Positions 1-8,017 of a stretch of DNA of 10,092 nucleotides are shown here, piece after piece; position 1 is the stretch's first letter; each line of letters begins with the position of its first letter. The DNA is taken from NCBI GenBank assembly GCA_023135545.1, contig JAGLSY010000185.1, positions 1-10,092 on the forward strand. Direction: 5' to 3'. The notes below the pieces were generated by a model. The model had not been told where the DNA came from, searched no databases, and saw only the letters and a list, made by a program, of their open reading frames with translations. The position numbers and the translations under genes are program-made. The stretch is from Thermoplasmata archaeon. Lineage in GTDB: Archaea > Thermoplasmatota > Thermoplasmata > SG8-5 > JAGLSY01.

Positions 1-2739
1 TACAGTATCAATGGTGGCCAGGCATGGAACCTCTTGTACGAGGACCCGACTGGCGGTGTGAACAGCTACAACTGGGACACTACAACAGTCGATGATGGAA
101 CCGCATACCAGGTGAAGGTACTTGTGACCGGAGTCCAAGACCTGACAGACTACAAGACCTCTCTGGCCTTCGAAATTGACAACGGCATTGACGGCACAGG
201 ACCAGCGGTCCTTGGCGGAAGTGTTCATGTGGACCCACAGCCTACCTACTCACCAGCCCTTGCAACTTTGACAGCCACTCTGACAGATGTCGGAAGAGGT
301 GATTCAAACATTGACGCTGCAGAATATATGATAGATGGAAGCTCAGCCTTATCTATGGATCCAGAAGATGGGTCGTTTGATTCCTCTGTTGAAGATGTGA
401 CCATTACCTTTGGTAGTGCATATAGCAACGGCGACCACTTAATTGAGGTTCGCGGTCATGATGCTTCAGGCAACTGGGGCGGATGGTCGTCTGTCATTTG
501 GTCAGTGGTCAATCCAGACCCATTACCGGAAGTCACAGTCTATGACAACAACGGTCAAGGAGAGGACGGCACATGGGTCGGAGACGAAGTCATTACATGG
601 CTCGCAACGGACGACAGCCCATTACCAGGGAACCCAATCAGTATCTATTACAGCGACAATGCAGGAGGAGACTGGTATCTTATCGCAGCCGGAGAAGCAA
701 ATGATGGAGCATATACATGGGACACAAACTCTGTGTTAGATGGCTCTGAATATATGATAAGGGTTGTCTGCACAGACAGTGTGCCTCAGGATGGATCGGA
801 TGATTCTGACGCGACATTCTACATCGACAATGGTCCGGATAATCCTGTGATTACCGTGACTTCCCCTGACGGCGGTGAGTTCTTCCAGATAGAGCAGCTT
901 AATGACATCACTTGGACCGCAACAGATGCAGACCCGGGAGATGTAGTGACAATCGGCATCGAGTACTGCAATGACTGGCCGATAGCGACATGGATACCGG
1001 TTGCCAGCGGTGAAATCAACGATGAGATTTACCCGTGGAATGTACCTGTGGACTTCACAACTACAGCCAGGGTGAGGATCACCGGCACGGACACTACTGC
1101 TCGAACAGGCACGGACACAAGCAATGGTGATTTCGAGATCGGCAGTGAGTTGTTCTTGCAAGTGCAGGCATCTGCCGTACCACCGTACGAGATCCTGAAC
1201 ACAGATGGGTTCGAGGGTACGATACAGGAGGCTAACACGGTGCCGATACCTGGTGCCGGCAGTTACCTGATCGGCGACGGATGGATCACAGATTCTATCA
1301 CCACAGAGAGAGATATCGCCGGAGATTGGACATTCAATATCTTCGGTAAGATAACGGGAGTAACTGGTGCTGGTTCGCTACGCGCAGATGTGTACAGTGT
1401 GATCAATGGCTTCCTGTTCTCGTCTACCTGTCCTGAGGATGTCGCAGGTCATGATACCTACTATGAGTTCTCATGGACAGAGGTAGGTGTAGGTTCGCAA
1501 ACAATACCTGACGGCGACAGGGTATACGTCGAGTTCTATCTGGATGCCACCGCAGGCGGCGGCAGCACGCAGTCAGACGAGACGCTCAACCCCGGCTTCG
1601 ACACAGCTGCAGGGCCTGAATGGGCATACTCTGGCTGGCTTGACACGGGCGGCGGAAACGCGGCCGGAGCCTACAACGGCGGTGGCGGAAACCCAGGCGG
1701 CTGGGTAGATATACTCCTCACTCCAGCAGGAGCCGGACCGGCATCCGAGGAAACCTACGCGGGATACTGGGAGCAGTCGTTCACTACAGGCTTCGTGCCG
1801 ACATCAGCCACACTGGACTTTGACTGGTCCTGTACGGCTTTCGGAACCGGTGATGCAAACCTGAATGCCATTGTCTTCATAGACACGGCATCCGGTGCAC
1901 CATCCAACGAGGTTTGGAACAGCGGAGCGATATCTGGAATAACTGGGTGGGCATCTGTTGCCGGATTTGATGTGAGCAGCAGTGTCACCGCGGACACGAC
2001 CTACTACCTGAAGATAGCCGCACGTGACACGGACCTGGCAAGGTTCGAAACCGCACGTGAGATCGGCTTCGACAACGTGATGGTGTCCTGGGAGGAAATA
2101 ATTCCCGTACCAGTGTTCACTATCGGCCATGACAACAGCGCCACGCCGTCGAGCGTGTGTCCGGCATTGAACCTAGGCGGTCCGCCACCCGTACCCATAC
2201 AGTACGACATAGACACAAGCGATGAATCAGCCAACGGTTGGGTATTCGTATCCTTCCCGATAACAGCAACAGGAGATGTCGAGACTATCTTCGATGATGC
2301 TGGATGGGGTGGCGGTACGACCACCTGGGACAGAATCTACTGGTACGACCCGTCTGATACTGGCGACCACTGGAAGTGCTACGACCCCGCTTATCCGGGA
2401 ACCCAGGACATGCCTATATCTGTCAACAATAAAATGGGATTCTGGGTACACCTTGGAGTCAACGACAACACCTTGAGAGTTGGAGAGGGATTTGCCCCCG
2501 CTGGCACGACAATCGACTTGGTTGCCGGCTGGAATCTGGTTGGATTCCCATCCCTATCCGGGACATACAGTGCAGGAGACCTCAAGGCAGATTCTGGTGA
2601 CGGTGGAATGAGAATCGAGTGCTTCAACGATGCCGCAGCCTATGACATCGAAGTGATGCCAGATGGTGACAATTTCCAGGCAGGAAACGCCTACTGGGTC
2701 TTTGCCACGGCAGCCTACCCCTGGATAGTAGCACCATAA
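1..2739 (+). CDS. Large secreted surface protein with Ig-like repeats (5' end outside window)
   Basis: The frame is open from base 1 to the TAA at 2737-2739, so the gene starts left of the window; the TTG at 34 is only an internal codon. The visible part has 912 residues. At least three related Ig/Kre9-like beta units are visible (about 1-195, 640-840 and 880-1150). Each has a W-(D/N) strand of the type YxWDT followed by a strand such as YMIRVVCTDS; the first two end in a DNG motif. Next come a jelly-roll-like stretch (about 1141-1560) and a Gly/Trp-rich carbohydrate-binding-like stretch beginning NPGFD (about 1576-2100). The C-terminal domain (about 2212-2736) has two similar halves, opening with GWVFVSFP (2236) and GWNLVGFP (2527). 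There is no C-terminal membrane helix or recognisable sorting motif. The acidic, Asn/Thr/Gly-rich, Lys-poor composition fits an extracellular protein. The ligand is unknown. An S-layer-associated, adhesive or polysaccharide-binding role is inference only. Confidence 0.8.
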   Translation, partial: YSINGGQAWNLLYEDPTGGVNSYNWDTTTVDDGTAYQVKVLVTGVQDLTDYKTSLAFEIDNGIDGTGPAVLGGSVHVDPQPTYSPALATLTATLTDVGRGDSNIDAAEYMIDGSSALSMDPEDGSFDSSVEDVTITFGSAYSNGDHLIEVRGHDASGNWGGWSSVIWSVVNPDPLPEVTVYDNNGQGEDGTWVGDEVITWLATDDSPLPGNPISIYYSDNAGGDWYLIAAGEANDGAYTWDTNSVLDGSEYMIRVVCTDSVPQDGSDDSDATFYIDNGPDNPVITVTSPDGGEFFQIEQLNDITWTATDADPGDVVTIGIEYCNDWPIATWIPVASGEINDEIYPWNVPVDFTTTARVRITGTDTTARTGTDTSNGDFEIGSELFLQVQASAVPPYEILNTDGFEGTIQEANTVPIPGAGSYLIGDGWITDSITTERDIAGDWTFNIFGKITGVTGAGSLRADVYSVINGFLFSSTCPEDVAGHDTYYEFSWTEVGVGSQTIPDGDRVYVEFYLDATAGGGSTQSDETLNPGFDTAAGPEWAYSGWLDTGGGNAAGAYNGGGGNPGGWVDILLTPAGAGPASEETYAGYWEQSFTTGFVPTSATLDFDWSCTAFGTGDANLNAIVFIDTASGAPSNEVWNSGAISGITGWASVAGFDVSSSVTADTTYYLKIAARDTDLARFETAREIGFDNVMVSWEEIIPVPVFTIGHDNSATPSSVCPALNLGGPPPVPIQYDIDTSDESANGWVFVSFPITATGDVETIFDDAGWGGGTTTWDRIYWYDPSDTGDHWKCYDPAYPGTQDMPISVNNKMGFWVHLGVNDNTLRVGEGFAPAGTTIDLVAGWNLVGFPSLSGTYSAGDLKADSGDGGMRIECFNDAAAYDIEVMPDGDNFQAGNAYWVFATAAYPWIVAP

Positions 2740-2761
2740 GCCAAACAGGACAAAGCAAAAT

Positions 2762-2812
2762 AGGGAAGGCTGAGCGCCTTCCCTCCTTTTCATTTTTTAT
2801 ATTTTTCTCTGT
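2762..2812 (+). terminator. Hairpin plus T-rich terminator of the surface-protein gene
   Basis: Starting 22 bases after the TAA, a perfect 9-bp inverted repeat (2762-2770 with 2776-2784, core GGGAAGGC/GCCTTCCC) encloses a 5-base loop. It is followed by a long T-rich run (2785-2812). This is the best terminator-like structure in the window and fits the end of the plus-strand gene. Archaeal termination depends mainly on the U-rich tract, which is present. Confidence 0.75.
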
Positions 2813-3075
2813 ATAACCGAAGGTTTTACGGATTTTTTAAGATGAATAACTCTGTTTTTCATCTGTTTTATGGCTGACGGCAGTTCAGCCATGCGATGAA
2901 TGGCGCAGCCCTTTCATGAGATATCTGAGGGGCTTCCGAATCGGGAGGACGTGGGTGTTTGTTAAATTGGGTGTGGATAAGGACCCCGCCATGCTAACAC
3001 ACCAATATGACCCACCCTAGCTACATATGTTGGTTTATGAAAATACTGATTGATAAATGATATAATTGAAAAGGA
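2813..3075. other. Gene-free convergent intergenic region with several inverted repeats
   Basis: I see no credible coding frame here. There are several inverted repeats. AGATGAA/TTCATCT lies at 2840-2846 and 2858-2864. A perfect 8-bp stem ATGGCTGA/TCAGCCAT lies at 2870-2877 and 2885-2892 with a 7-base loop. An outer GTGGGT/ACCCAC pair (2951-2956, 3010-3015) encloses an inner bulged ATTGG(G)TGTG/CACACCAAT pair (2966-2975, 2998-3006). A competing ACCAA/TTGGT pair (3001-3005, 3030-3034) overlaps the last. Some may end the minus-strand transcript arriving from 3076, whose first downstream bases are A/T-rich. A small structured RNA is possible but unproven. Confidence 0.5.
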
Positions 3076-6000
3076 TTATATCTTCAACTTGATGCGTTTG
3101 ACTTCTTTCTTGGGCTCTTTCTTTGGCTTGTCATCATCCTTCTTGGCAGCCTCTGGCTGAGTGTCAGCCTTTGGCTCTTCCGCTTTTGCCTCCTCTTTGG
3201 GCTCTGCGGCTTTGTCTGTTGTATCGCCGAGGTCACCTACTATGTCCTTCTCCGCGTCCTCACCAAGCTTCTCGGAGAAACTGTTGCCGCAGCTGGCGCA
3301 CTTGCCGAACCTGCTGGCACACATGTCATGGTATTCCTTGCCGCAATTGCACTTAATAATATCCTGACCCTTCTTGGCCGTTCCCATGCAGATGTTGCAT
3401 TTCAGGTCCTCGGCGGCCTTCAATTTTTCAAAAGATGAATCCTTGGCCTTTGCCTTGGCCTGGAGTTCCTCCACAACGACAATGCTGGCGGTGGTCTTGT
3501 CCACGAACTCCTCGTTATCCAGCACCCTATGGGACGTTATCTCGAAAATGACCGGTTGGCTTCCGATCACGTCCGCGAATTTAATCTTGATGGGAATGGT
3601 GACCTGGTTGCCGTTTCCCATCAGCTTTTCGACATGGATATCGCCATGGTATTCTATGTCTCCGAGCATCTTGATAGAGATGTCCGTACCCAGTGATTTT
3701 CCGTTGTTGGTCAAGGTTATTTCGGTATCCACCCAATGATTTTTTGTAACCCTATCGTCGGTTATCTTGGCGACCATCTGCGGCCTGAACTCGTCCATGA
3801 TGCTCTGGGCCAGCCGAATGCTTTCCTGAACCAGGGACATGGCCTTCTTTTGGTCCTCGGCCTTGATCTCTCTGCCCTCCTTGAAAAGGTCCTCGGCTTC
3901 CTTGACATTGATTCCGAATTTCTTGACCCCCGAAATAATAGAGTTGGCCTTGTAGGTCAGCTCGATGAACTCCTTCTCGATACCTTTCTGTAGGTCCGAA
4001 ATCTTGCTTATGCTCTCCTTGGCCTGATCCATTGCGGTTTTGTACTTTCCGGCCCCCAGGGATGCCTTTGCCTTTGCCAGCAGTTCCAGGGTATTGGATA
4101 TGTCGACGCCAATATCCTTCGCGTGGTTGGCAGATGCCTCCGAGTTGGTTATGAAATCGGTGACATGCTTATCCAGCTTTGCCTTTGCCTCCGATGATAC
4201 CGCCGAAATCTTGTCATTTGAAATCTTAAACTTGCCGTTTTCCATGAAGGTCTTCGCCTCGGCAATGGCGGAGCTCAGCCCCTCCATATCAAGGTTCAAG
4301 CTGGCTCCCAGGTCTATCTGCTTGTAGGTGTCTGTAATCTTGGACGACAGCTTCGAGTATGTAAGACGCCTGCCCTCGACAAGGGCCTCCTTGGCAATTT
4401 CCTGTGCCGTTTTGTAATCATGCCCTGTCATAGCGTTCTCGGCATCCACCTGGAGTTTCTTGGCCAGGGAAATCTCGACACCTATTTCCACGGCGGTGTC
4501 TATCTGCGTCTTCAGAAGCTCCATCTGCTCCTCGGCCAGGGAGAATTCCTCTCTTATCTTATACAGCTCATCGCCGCTTTGAATGGCATGCTCCAGCGCC
4601 TTGACGTAGTCGCCGTTGGTGATGTCCTTCCTCGCGCTGTCCAGCAGATTTTTGGCCTGTCTGGAAACGATTCCCGACTTGTTTGCCTCGTCCAATTTGG
4701 TCTCGGCCGTTTTGATGGCCTTCGCGGCCATGTCTTGCTGCAGGCCAACCTTCTCCAACTCACCCTCACTGCGCATGGCAAGCTCCAGTGCCGACTTGTA
4801 GTCCTTCTTCTCGAAAGAGTCCTTGGCCTTGTCCAGTAGTTTCTCTGCTGCCACAACCGTGGTTCCATCCATCTTGGCCTTCTCCGTGGCTACCCTGAAA
4901 GTGGATATGGTATCTGCGATGTGCTTTTCGACGGCCCTGTCCGCCTCCTTCAGACCTTCCTCCGAGAGGCTGATTGTCTTCTCGTAATCATGATTCCTAA
5001 GCTCGTTCATAGCCTGGTTCAGCAATCCCTTTGCATCGGCAATGTCTGCGTACAGATTCTCTGATTCGCTCACTTTGTCCTGAAGGTCTTTGACCTTCAG
5101 GCCAGCATTCTGGCTCAGTTCCTTGATGCTGAGGACTTCTTCCTTTGCGGTCATGGCCAGCTCTATCGAAAGCTTGAAATCAGATTCCGTGAGCTTGACC
5201 CTGGCATTGTCCATCTTTGAGGATGGTGATGAAACGTCTATTCCAATATCCTTGGCATCGATGATGGCCGATTCTGCCTCTGAAATGAGGTTGGTGATTG
5301 TGGAATTCAGCAAGTCCAGAGAATTACCCTCCACCTTGCTGGACAGTTCCATTGCGGATTTTACATCCTTGTTTTTCAATGCAGTTTTAGTTTCATCTAT
5401 CAGTGTGCTCAGTTGATTGATATCTACACTCAGGGTTTCCAGATGTGTCATATATTTTCTTGCCGTGGCCAGATTGTTAGCCGAGGTGTAGAGAGACACG
5501 ATATTGTGCGTTTCCTCCTTCACCTTATCGGCCAGCTCCTTGGCGTTTCCGTAATCGGCCTTCTCAAAGGCGCTCTTTGCCTCCATCAGGGTCTCCATGA
5601 CCTTCTTCACGTCGGCATCGCCCTTCTTCGCCTCGGCTATCATTGCAGCCGCCTGGGTCATAGCCTCGTAGGCTGCCTGGTGATTCTGAATAATATTCTT
5701 GGCATTGACAAGAGTCTGGTTGCTTTCCATGAAGGTCGCCTTGTAATCTCCCTTCTCGAAACCGCCTTTCGCGCGTTTCAGCGCATCACGCATTTCATTG
5801 ATGTCTATGCCGAGCTTTTTCGCCTCAATAACCTCTATTTTCGCATCGCTGAACTCCTTTTCGGCGGTTACCTTCTGCATCTGGATGGTGTTCTTGTATA
5901 CTCTCTCCGCCAGTTCAAGGGCGGTCTGGAAGTCCCTGCTTTTCATGCTCTCGTAGGACATTTTCATATCCTGGTCCAGGCTTTCCAGCTCACAGTTCAT

Positions 6001-7848
6001 ATCTATGGCCGTCTTGACTGCCCTTTCCATCTTGGAAATGGATTCCTTGGATTTTGCAGATTGGGCGGTCTCCATCATGCTCAATGCCTTGTCTGCCAAC
6101 CCGAAGGATTCGTCATAGGCGTTCTTCTCGAAGGCGGCCTTTGCCTTGCTTATCAAATCCTCGATTTCGGCTTCGTTCACGTTGCTGACCTCCTGCAGAG
6201 CCAGATCTGCCGAGGCTATGGTGTTGGAAACGTGAATCTTGATTATATCCTCCGCCCTGTTGATGGACCTGTCGGCCTCCTCCAGTGCAATCTTGAATTC
6301 CCCTTCCTTGACCGCTTTAATTGCATTGTGCATGTAATCGTTGGGCTCGTCGAGAATGGCTCCCAGGCTGTCACCCGCAGATATGACCAGCTCGGCGGTT
6401 TCTATCCTGTCTGTGATAAATGAATGCAGGGTGTTGTCCAGAATCTTTGTGGCATTATCCCCATACTGGTTTGCGTCGGGGGTATTGTTCTTCTCGAAGG
6501 CGGCCATTGCCTTTTTGAAAAGCTCCTGTGCCTCCGTGATGTCCACTCCCATCTCGGTGGCCTCGGTCAGTCTGCCCTCAAAATCATTGAGCTTGTCTTC
6601 AATCTGGTCGAACTTGTTGATTATCTCGTCAACCACCTTGTCTCCCTGGTGAGCCATCTGAAGTGCCTCCAGGAAGTCGCTATCCTTCAGAGCCTCCCTG
6701 GCCTTATTTAGGAAATCGATGGCCTCGTCCAGATCAGCCCCGTACTTCTTGGCCTTGAGAAACTTGGATCTGGACTGTGATATGGTCTCCAGCACCTTCT
6801 GGAACTGGGTATTCTGGATCTCCTCCGAGCTGTCCTTCAGGGCGTTCAGGGCTTCCGCGTAATTACTGTTCTTCAGGGCGTTGCGCGCGCGGTTGAGGAT
6901 TTCCTGTGCCTTCTCCGTATCCGCCTTGATGGTCTCGGCCTTGTCGATGCCAAGTACCCCGTCTTCTATGTTGAATGATATGGCGATGCTCAAGGTCTTT
7001 TCGGCCTCGGACTTGCAGAGACGGGAGGTACTCAGAGCCTTCTCCAGCTCCTTGGCCTCCTGCTCCTCATCTATCTTTCCCAATAACTCCTCGATCCTTG
7101 TAACATCGGCATCCAGTTCCTTCGCGCTAATGAGGAATCCCCTGGCCTCGTCGGTCATCTCGTCAATCTGAGCCTGTATGCCGGTGTTCAAACCGGAGAT
7201 GCACTGCTTCAGGTTTTCCAATGCGGTCTGGTAGTCCTGGGAGTTCATGTATTCCCTTGCGTTCTCCAGCAGGGTCTCGGAAGAGGCAATGTCCTCTCCG
7301 CTGTTCCTTGCCAGCACTATCATGGATTGGGCCGATGAGAATTCTTCGGACAGCTGCTCGAGAATAATCTTTTCCAGGTCCTTCCAGCACTCCTTAGACA
7401 GAGAAATGGCCTTGTCAAAATCCTTGTCTATGAGAACCTTTTTCGCCTCCTCCAGCAGAGCTACCGATGTTTCGGAGGTCTTACCGGTCTGCTGCACCGT
7501 TTCCAGAAGCTTGGCGGCGGAATTGATAATCTCCATGGAATAATCACTGTACTGCTTATCGGCTACCTCTTTGGAACGGGTTGCCAGGCTCAGGGCATTC
7601 TTATATTCCTTGTCATCAAAAGCCGCTGTGGCCTGCTGGAAAAGCTCCTTTGCCTCATCAACCTTGACACTGGCCGCCTGGGCGACTTCAAGAGCTTTCT
7701 CTGATGCCTGCAACTCCTCTTCCGCAAGCTGGCGGGTCTTGGTAGTCTCCTTGGCCTTTTCTTCGAGTTGCTTTGTAAGCTGCATTGCTTTTAGGTAGCT
7801 ACTCGGCACTTTTTCCACTCCATAGATTACGCATGAAATACTGCCCAC
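3076..7848 (-). CDS. Giant helical-repeat protein with beta-sandwich domain and RING-like zinc finger
   Basis: I do not recognise a named family for this 1590-residue protein. Residues 1-60 are helical and charged. Residues 61-1356 form about 21 units of 60-65 residues, roughly G-[IV]-D-I-x2-A-x2-L-L-x-K-A-K, then AFEKxDYxxALELA, then a long helix. Residues about 1357-1461 look like a beta-sandwich domain of the CARDB/Ig type. Residues 1484-1520 hold a zinc-site pattern (C1484, C1487, C1500, C1502, H1507, C1510, C1517, C1520). Residues about 1530-1590 are a Lys/Glu/Ala/Pro-rich tail ending KRIKLKI. There is no signal peptide or membrane helix, so it is probably cytoplasmic. The listed start is a GTG at 7848. 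A GTG at 7809 (residue 14) has a GGAG 8 bases upstream and may be the real start; an ATG at 7785 is a third option. A protein-binding scaffold role is inference; 'SMC-like' or 'TPR protein' labels are likely in automatic annotation. Confidence 0.9.
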   Translation of the reverse strand: MGSISCVIYGVEKVPSSYLKAMQLTKQLEEKAKETTKTRQLAEEELQASEKALEVAQAASVKVDEAKELFQQATAAFDDKEYKNALSLATRSKEVADKQYSDYSMEIINSAAKLLETVQQTGKTSETSVALLEEAKKVLIDKDFDKAISLSKECWKDLEKIILEQLSEEFSSAQSMIVLARNSGEDIASSETLLENAREYMNSQDYQTALENLKQCISGLNTGIQAQIDEMTDEARGFLISAKELDADVTRIEELLGKIDEEQEAKELEKALSTSRLCKSEAEKTLSIAISFNIEDGVLGIDKAETIKADTEKAQEILNRARNALKNSNYAEALNALKDSSEEIQNTQFQKVLETISQSRSKFLKAKKYGADLDEAIDFLNKAREALKDSDFLEALQMAHQGDKVVDEIINKFDQIEDKLNDFEGRLTEATEMGVDITEAQELFKKAMAAFEKNNTPDANQYGDNATKILDNTLHSFITDRIETAELVISAGDSLGAILDEPNDYMHNAIKAVKEGEFKIALEEADRSINRAEDIIKIHVSNTIASADLALQEVSNVNEAEIEDLISKAKAAFEKNAYDESFGLADKALSMMETAQSAKSKESISKMERAVKTAIDMNCELESLDQDMKMSYESMKSRDFQTALELAERVYKNTIQMQKVTAEKEFSDAKIEVIEAKKLGIDINEMRDALKRAKGGFEKGDYKATFMESNQTLVNAKNIIQNHQAAYEAMTQAAAMIAEAKKGDADVKKVMETLMEAKSAFEKADYGNAKELADKVKEETHNIVSLYTSANNLATARKYMTHLETLSVDINQLSTLIDETKTALKNKDVKSAMELSSKVEGNSLDLLNSTITNLISEAESAIIDAKDIGIDVSSPSSKMDNARVKLTESDFKLSIELAMTAKEEVLSIKELSQNAGLKVKDLQDKVSESENLYADIADAKGLLNQAMNELRNHDYEKTISLSEEGLKEADRAVEKHIADTISTFRVATEKAKMDGTTVVAAEKLLDKAKDSFEKKDYKSALELAMRSEGELEKVGLQQDMAAKAIKTAETKLDEANKSGIVSRQAKNLLDSARKDITNGDYVKALEHAIQSGDELYKIREEFSLAEEQMELLKTQIDTAVEIGVEISLAKKLQVDAENAMTGHDYKTAQEIAKEALVEGRRLTYSKLSSKITDTYKQIDLGASLNLDMEGLSSAIAEAKTFMENGKFKISNDKISAVSSEAKAKLDKHVTDFITNSEASANHAKDIGVDISNTLELLAKAKASLGAGKYKTAMDQAKESISKISDLQKGIEKEFIELTYKANSIISGVKKFGINVKEAEDLFKEGREIKAEDQKKAMSLVQESIRLAQSIMDEFRPQMVAKITDDRVTKNHWVDTEITLTNNGKSLGTDISIKMLGDIEYHGDIHVEKLMGNGNQVTIPIKIKFADVIGSQPVIFEITSHRVLDNEEFVDKTTASIVVVEELQAKAKAKDSSFEKLKAAEDLKCNICMGTAKKGQDIIKCNCGKEYHDMCASRFGKCASCGNSFSEKLGEDAEKDIVGDLGDTTDKAAEPKEEAKAEEPKADTQPEAAKKDDDKPKKEPKKEVKRIKLKI
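3289..3399 (-). other. RING-like C4HC3 zinc-binding domain (within the giant protein)
   Basis: Residues 1484-1520 show C-x2-C-x12-C-x-C-x4-H-x2-C-x6-C-x2-C, with core segments CNIC, CNCGKEYHDMC and CASC. Eight potential ligands in this order fit a cross-braced two-zinc site of the RING/RING-CH type, in a compact form: the RING-CH consensus, as I recall it, has seven residues before the His and a longer gap before the last pair. It sits between the beta domain and the charged tail. A ubiquitin-ligase activity cannot be inferred from the ligands alone; a structural zinc site is equally possible. Confidence 0.7.
3781..7668 (-). repeat. About 21 tandem ~62-residue (~187-bp) coding repeats
   Basis: I split the protein by eye at the recurring G-x-D-[IV] turn and obtained twenty full units of 62, 63, 61, 62, 62, 64, 62, 62, 60, 62, 64, 63, 62, 64, 62, 64, 64, 62, 62 and 65 residues, plus a final half unit of 44 (residues 61-1356). 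The most conserved core is a two-helix element, LLxKAKxAFEKxDYxxALELA, that resembles TPR helices A and B, followed by a longer helix ending AxxxGxD. Units have drifted strongly in DNA and protein sequence, so the array is old and is not a recent tandem expansion or CRISPR. The fourth, seventh and ninth units are the most degenerate. Confidence 0.85.
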
Positions 7849-7875
7849 GCTAACACATGCTTATCCTTGGCTAAG

Positions 7876-7889
7876 ATAGCTCTAGCTAT
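7876..7889. promoter_or_regulatory. 14-bp inverted repeat in the leader of the giant repeat gene
   Basis: ATAGCT-CT-AGCTAT is a perfect 6+6 inverted repeat with a 2-base spacer. It lies 28 bases upstream of the GTG at 7848, between that codon and the predicted TATA box. This position suits a dimeric repressor operator or a short leader hairpin. Only one copy was found, so the assignment is tentative. Confidence 0.3.
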
Positions 7890-7924
7890 TTTCACGTCTG
7901 GTTATACTAACATAATAGTTATTA

Positions 7925-7932
7925 TATATAAA
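7925..7932 (-). promoter_or_regulatory. TATA box (box A) for the giant repeat gene
   Basis: On the minus strand this reads TTTATATA, a near-ideal archaeal box A, within an AT-rich island. Transcription would be expected to start about 25 bases downstream, near 7900, leaving a leader of about 50 bases before the GTG at 7848 (or about 90 bases before the alternative GTG at 7809). Confidence 0.5.
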
Positions 7933-7940
7933 TATATCCT

Positions 7941-7990
7941 CTATTTTATAAAACTTGTGGATAACTATATTAATAAACAAATTATTTAAA
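7941..7990 (+). promoter_or_regulatory. AT-rich promoter region for the reductase gene
   Basis: Several overlapping box A candidates point toward the reductase: TATTTTATAAAA at 7942-7953, a TATATTAATAA stretch at 7966-7976 and ATTATTTAAA at 7981-7990. Depending on which is used, the leader would be about 10 to 50 bases long. The sequence alone does not decide between them. The region is divergent and shared with the giant repeat gene. Confidence 0.35.
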
Positions 7991-8017
7991 GTGGTGTGAT
8001 TTATTTGTTACAAAGTA

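Noticed and set aside
2893..2924. Possible C/D-box guide RNA (GCGATGA ... CTGA).
   Set aside because: The C box is imperfect, the boxes are only about 30 bases apart, and no D'/C' pair is present.
5413..6423. A 336-codon open frame on the plus strand inside the giant repeat gene, plus several shorter ones nearby.
   Set aside because: It is antisense to the well-supported repeat protein, follows its codon bias, shows no family motif and has an atypical His/Leu/Cys-rich composition. It is a shadow frame.
3781..7668. Regular ~187-bp periodicity considered as a DNA repeat array or CRISPR.
   Set aside because: The similarity is at the protein level only; DNA units are highly diverged and there are no identical repeats or spacers.
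3076..7848. Annotation of the giant protein as an SMC or chromosome-segregation ATPase.
   Set aside because: No Walker A, Walker B or ABC signature is present, and the helices are broken every ~62 residues by a Gly-Asp turn, unlike a long SMC coiled coil.
2993..7857. The 9-mer GCTAACACA occurs at 2993-3001 and 7849-7857, flanking the giant gene like a target-site duplication.
   Set aside because: Nine bases can recur by chance over this distance, there are no terminal inverted repeats, and the gene shows no transposase.
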